Source: JBDSTW01 sp039914705
Lineage (GTDB): Bacteria > Pseudomonadota > Gammaproteobacteria > SURF-13
Direction of reading: 5' to 3'
Assembly: GCA_039914705.1 (NCBI GenBank)
Contig: JBDSOT010000006.1
Coordinates: forward strand, 1 to 16,733
Length of the DNA stretch: 16,733 nucleotides
Within the stretch, counting starts at the first letter, position 1. Each line of letters begins with the position of its first letter. This document shows, in pieces, positions 14,428 to 16,733 of the stretch. The position numbers and the translations under genes were made by a program. The notes under the pieces were generated by a model. The model was given only the letters and a program-made list of their open reading frames with translations. It searched no databases and had not been told where the DNA came from.

Positions 14428-16464
14428 CTATTGCACCTGAACAGGATTCATGCCGGGCATTTGTTGAGTAGGCTTCGTGGCCTGGTCTTCCATCGGCTGG
14501 GTTGGAATCGGCTTAGTTGATTTAATAGCCTGAGAACCTTTACCGATGTGGGCAATCAAGCCTTTGCAATCGCTGTCCTCGCCCGGCCCGGTCTCGATGA
14601 GTGGGATGATTGCGGCCAGTGGTGTCAACAGGGCGCCGAGTACAACCGCCGCACCTGCGCGCGCGGCAACCTTTTGCATATCGGGTGCGAAGGTGGGTTT
14701 TTTAAAGGTGCCGCGCGCAAATAGCGGCGAGCGTGCGCTCAGGAAACTGGGGTCTTTCGGAAGCGGGCGTAATGTAAGATGTATGGACTCATCTTTAAGA
14801 TTGATGTTGCCATCGCCCGTAATATTCGTATCAACGGTGTCGAGCACGAAAACTTCTGTGTTCATAAGTCCGTTGTTGACCTTAAAGTCTGCAACCATGC
14901 AGCGCACCGCGACGGTTTCATCCCCGCCAAACAGAAATTTAATAATCTCGGCGCCGTCGATGCCGATAATCTCCAGGAGCAAATTACTGATTTGTCCGCC
15001 CGACATGGAAAAACCTGCCCGACCATCGGCAGTGGCCAGCAATTTGGCAAACGAATTTCCGGAGCCTGTAAATTTTGCCTTCCCGCCGATAAGTCCGATG
15101 CTTGTTTCAGTTAATTTTATCGTTGGAAATAATTTGTTAAGGGATAATCTCTTGAACGTGATGTCAGCCTGAGCAGTAGCAGGTTCCGTGCGTGTACGCA
15201 GTACGATATTGGAGATAACATTGCCGCCGGCCACGCCAAAATTGAGTGGCTGTAACGTAAGCACACCATTAGCCAGTTTCAGGTGTGCCTTAAGATCATC
15301 CAGCGGCAGTTTTCGGCCGGTTATACTTTTGGCCGTTAAGGTCACGTCGGCATCGACGGCGCGCAAGCGATCTAGCTTAAATTCCATGTTGGGCAACACG
15401 CGCGCACGGCTCGCCAACTGCGCGGCTGCCTTTTTCTGCGCTGCAGATGCTGTTTCACCAGCGCCGGTCTGCGGTGGCGCGCCGATAAGACCGCCCAGGT
15501 CGTCAATATCGAGTTTGCGCGAGATCAAATTTGCGCGCACAAATGGTTTTTTGCCGCTCACATCAACATTGAAATCGCCGGCAAGATCACTGTCGCCAAC
15601 CTTCCCTGAAAATTTATCCAACTGCCAGGTGTTGCCTTTGCGAATCAAACGCCCGCTAATCCGGTAAGGCGGCGTTGACGGCAGGCTGACGCCGGTGAGC
15701 AGGAACAAGTCAGACAAATCGTCACCGCGCAGATCAAGTTGCGTGTTCACGGCGGCTAATGCGGCCAGGCCTGTGACGGTGCCGTCGACCAATGCGCGGG
15801 TCTTGCCAATTTGAATGTCGGCCTTGAGCGGATAGGGAGTTTGCTGATCGAACAACGACAAGACCTTGCCGCCTTGCCCCTCGGCCTTTATGGGCTGCCC
15901 TTTGAGCACCCCCTGAGCAGTAAATTTTATTCCGGTCTGGCGGGCATCTTGCGTCGTAGAAGCCGGGGCAACGGCAACGGTCATATCCGTTTTAATCGCC
16001 GGGTCGCGGAAAGTCAGTGTGCCCTTGCCGACAGTCAGCCGTTCGATGCGCGGGGCCTGATCTTTAATGGATTGCTGGCGCTTAAGTATCCAATTGCGCC
16101 TTCCGTCGGCGCTTTTCTCAAGCAGAACCTTGGGGTCGGAGAGCGACACCTCTGGAAGTACGATGTCACCTTTTAAAAGGCTGAGGAGGCGAATGCTGAA
16201 ATCGAGTTGCGGAATGTCGAGCATGGTTTTGCCTGTTCCCCACTCGGCATTGGCAAGGCGCAGTTGTTCTGCGTGAATGCGCGGTGGGAAGGGCAAAAAA
16301 TCCACATCCAGATTGCCGTTAATCGCAAACTCGCGGCCGGTCTTTTCCGTGACCTTCGCGCCGATATAACCGCGCAGCAAATTCCAGTCAAACACCGAGA
16401 GAAAAATAGCGATAACGGCAATGAAGGCGACAATTACAACGGCTATCCATTTCCATGTTCGCAT
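14428..16464 (-). CDS. AsmA-family envelope protein
   Basis: This is a 678-residue AsmA-like protein, anchored in the inner membrane by a single N-terminal segment (about 7-27, IAVVIVAFIAVIAIFLSVF) with the rest periplasmic. The following DWNLLRGYI, the VTEKTGREFAINGNLDVDF block and EQLRLANAEWG are typical of the AsmA N-terminal domain. The C-terminal AsmA-like region includes the L-I-G-G-K-A-K-F-T-G-S-G stretch, SGGQISNLLLEIIGID, TGDGNINLKDE and LFARGTFKKPTF. A hydrophobic segment at 603-624 and GEDSDC (628-633) precede a Pro-, Gln- and Thr-rich tail. The family is linked to outer membrane homeostasis and phospholipid transport, but this member's exact job is unknown. AAGGAGA stands 7 bases before the ATG. 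It shares no operon with the buf genes; the two transcripts would collide. Confidence 0.92.
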   Translation of the reverse strand: MRTWKWIAVVIVAFIAVIAIFLSVFDWNLLRGYIGAKVTEKTGREFAINGNLDVDFLPFPPRIHAEQLRLANAEWGTGKTMLDIPQLDFSIRLLSLLKGDIVLPEVSLSDPKVLLEKSADGRRNWILKRQQSIKDQAPRIERLTVGKGTLTFRDPAIKTDMTVAVAPASTTQDARQTGIKFTAQGVLKGQPIKAEGQGGKVLSLFDQQTPYPLKADIQIGKTRALVDGTVTGLAALAAVNTQLDLRGDDLSDLFLLTGVSLPSTPPYRISGRLIRKGNTWQLDKFSGKVGDSDLAGDFNVDVSGKKPFVRANLISRKLDIDDLGGLIGAPPQTGAGETASAAQKKAAAQLASRARVLPNMEFKLDRLRAVDADVTLTAKSITGRKLPLDDLKAHLKLANGVLTLQPLNFGVAGGNVISNIVLRTRTEPATAQADITFKRLSLNKLFPTIKLTETSIGLIGGKAKFTGSGNSFAKLLATADGRAGFSMSGGQISNLLLEIIGIDGAEIIKFLFGGDETVAVRCMVADFKVNNGLMNTEVFVLDTVDTNITGDGNINLKDESIHLTLRPLPKDPSFLSARSPLFARGTFKKPTFAPDMQKVAARAGAAVVLGALLTPLAAIIPLIETGPGEDSDCKGLIAHIGKGSQAIKSTKPIPTQPMEDQATKPTQQMPGMNPVQVQ

Positions 16465-16647
16465 GGACGATCTCCTTGATTCGCCTTGAAATAATTCTTA
16501 TACGGTAACGAGGTTCTAAGGCGTTGTATAGCTCTAATTTTTATTGTACCCCAAGCGTATTCGAGAGGCCCGGAATGTATAGCAATTTAGGGCGCTGATA
16601 CACGGAACGTCGCGATAGAAAATATTTTAAGGAGCAGCCCAGGCTTC

Positions 16648-16733
16648 TTATCTTTCCGGGTAATGACTAACGCCTGCCAGGTATGACTTCACAGACTGTT
16701 CGTCGATAACCCGGGAATGCAACCCACATATTT
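16648..16733 (-). CDS. Possible C-terminal end of a minus-strand gene, cut by window edge
   Basis: On the minus strand one frame is open from the window edge to a TAA at 16650-16648 and reads as a plausible protein end, HSRVIDEQSVKSYLAGVSHYPER. A second minus frame is also open for about 20 codons, so this may be chance. I do not recognise a family. If real, it would lie upstream of and in the same direction as the AsmA-family gene. Confidence 0.22.
   Translation of the reverse strand, partial: ICGLHSRVIDEQSVKSYLAGVSHYPER

Noticed and set aside
14546..15172. A 208-codon plus-strand open frame inside the AsmA-family gene
   Set aside because: It is antisense to a clear AsmA-family protein, has no recognisable domain or good ribosome binding site, and has a biased composition expected of a shadow frame.

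Overview
The window is a stretch of proteobacterial chromosome, most likely from a gammaproteobacterium. This rests on the gene families and on the look of PEP carboxylase, glycogen synthase and the BufA2/BufB/BufC set; no rRNA or species-level marker is present, so the placement is tentative. Coding density is high. I see no phage genes, transposase gene, tRNA or CRISPR array.

Layout. The left edge (2-355) is the 3' part of a TfoX N-terminal-domain protein, followed by a short gap with degenerate palindromic repeats. Positions 469-9176 form a central carbon block: ppc and glgA on the minus strand, and divergently gnd-zwf-pgi on the plus strand. gnd and zwf overlap by 4 bases and pgi follows after 48 bases. 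Together they cover glycogen synthesis, PEP carboxylation to oxaloacetate and the NAD(P)H-producing oxidative pentose phosphate branch, with Pgi interconverting fructose-6-P and glucose-6-P. A pirin-family bicupin gene (9250-10140) follows and converges on a class I flavin disulfide reductase (10162-11592, minus) that resembles MerA and dihydrolipoamide dehydrogenase but lacks the usual catalytic His and Glu.

The most interesting region is 11593-14422, a bufferin-type RiPP metallophore operon. Two tandem, diverged, Cys-rich secreted peptides (BufA2-like, with hexad repeats beginning Cys-Lys-Gly) precede a DUF692 multinuclear non-heme iron oxidase (BufB) and a DUF2063 partner (BufC). Terminator-like hairpins follow each precursor gene, which would give much precursor and little enzyme. 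A 151-bp element made almost entirely of hairpins, with 15-bp imperfect terminal inverted repeats and a CTAA direct repeat, lies between the likely promoter and the first precursor. It looks like an IS5-group MITE inserted in the leader. The flavin reductase is divergent from this operon and shares its upstream region.

The right end holds an AsmA-family envelope protein (14428-16464, minus) that converges on bufC with a 5-base gap. The last 269 bases are mostly non-coding, possibly ending in the tail of another minus-strand gene cut by the window edge.
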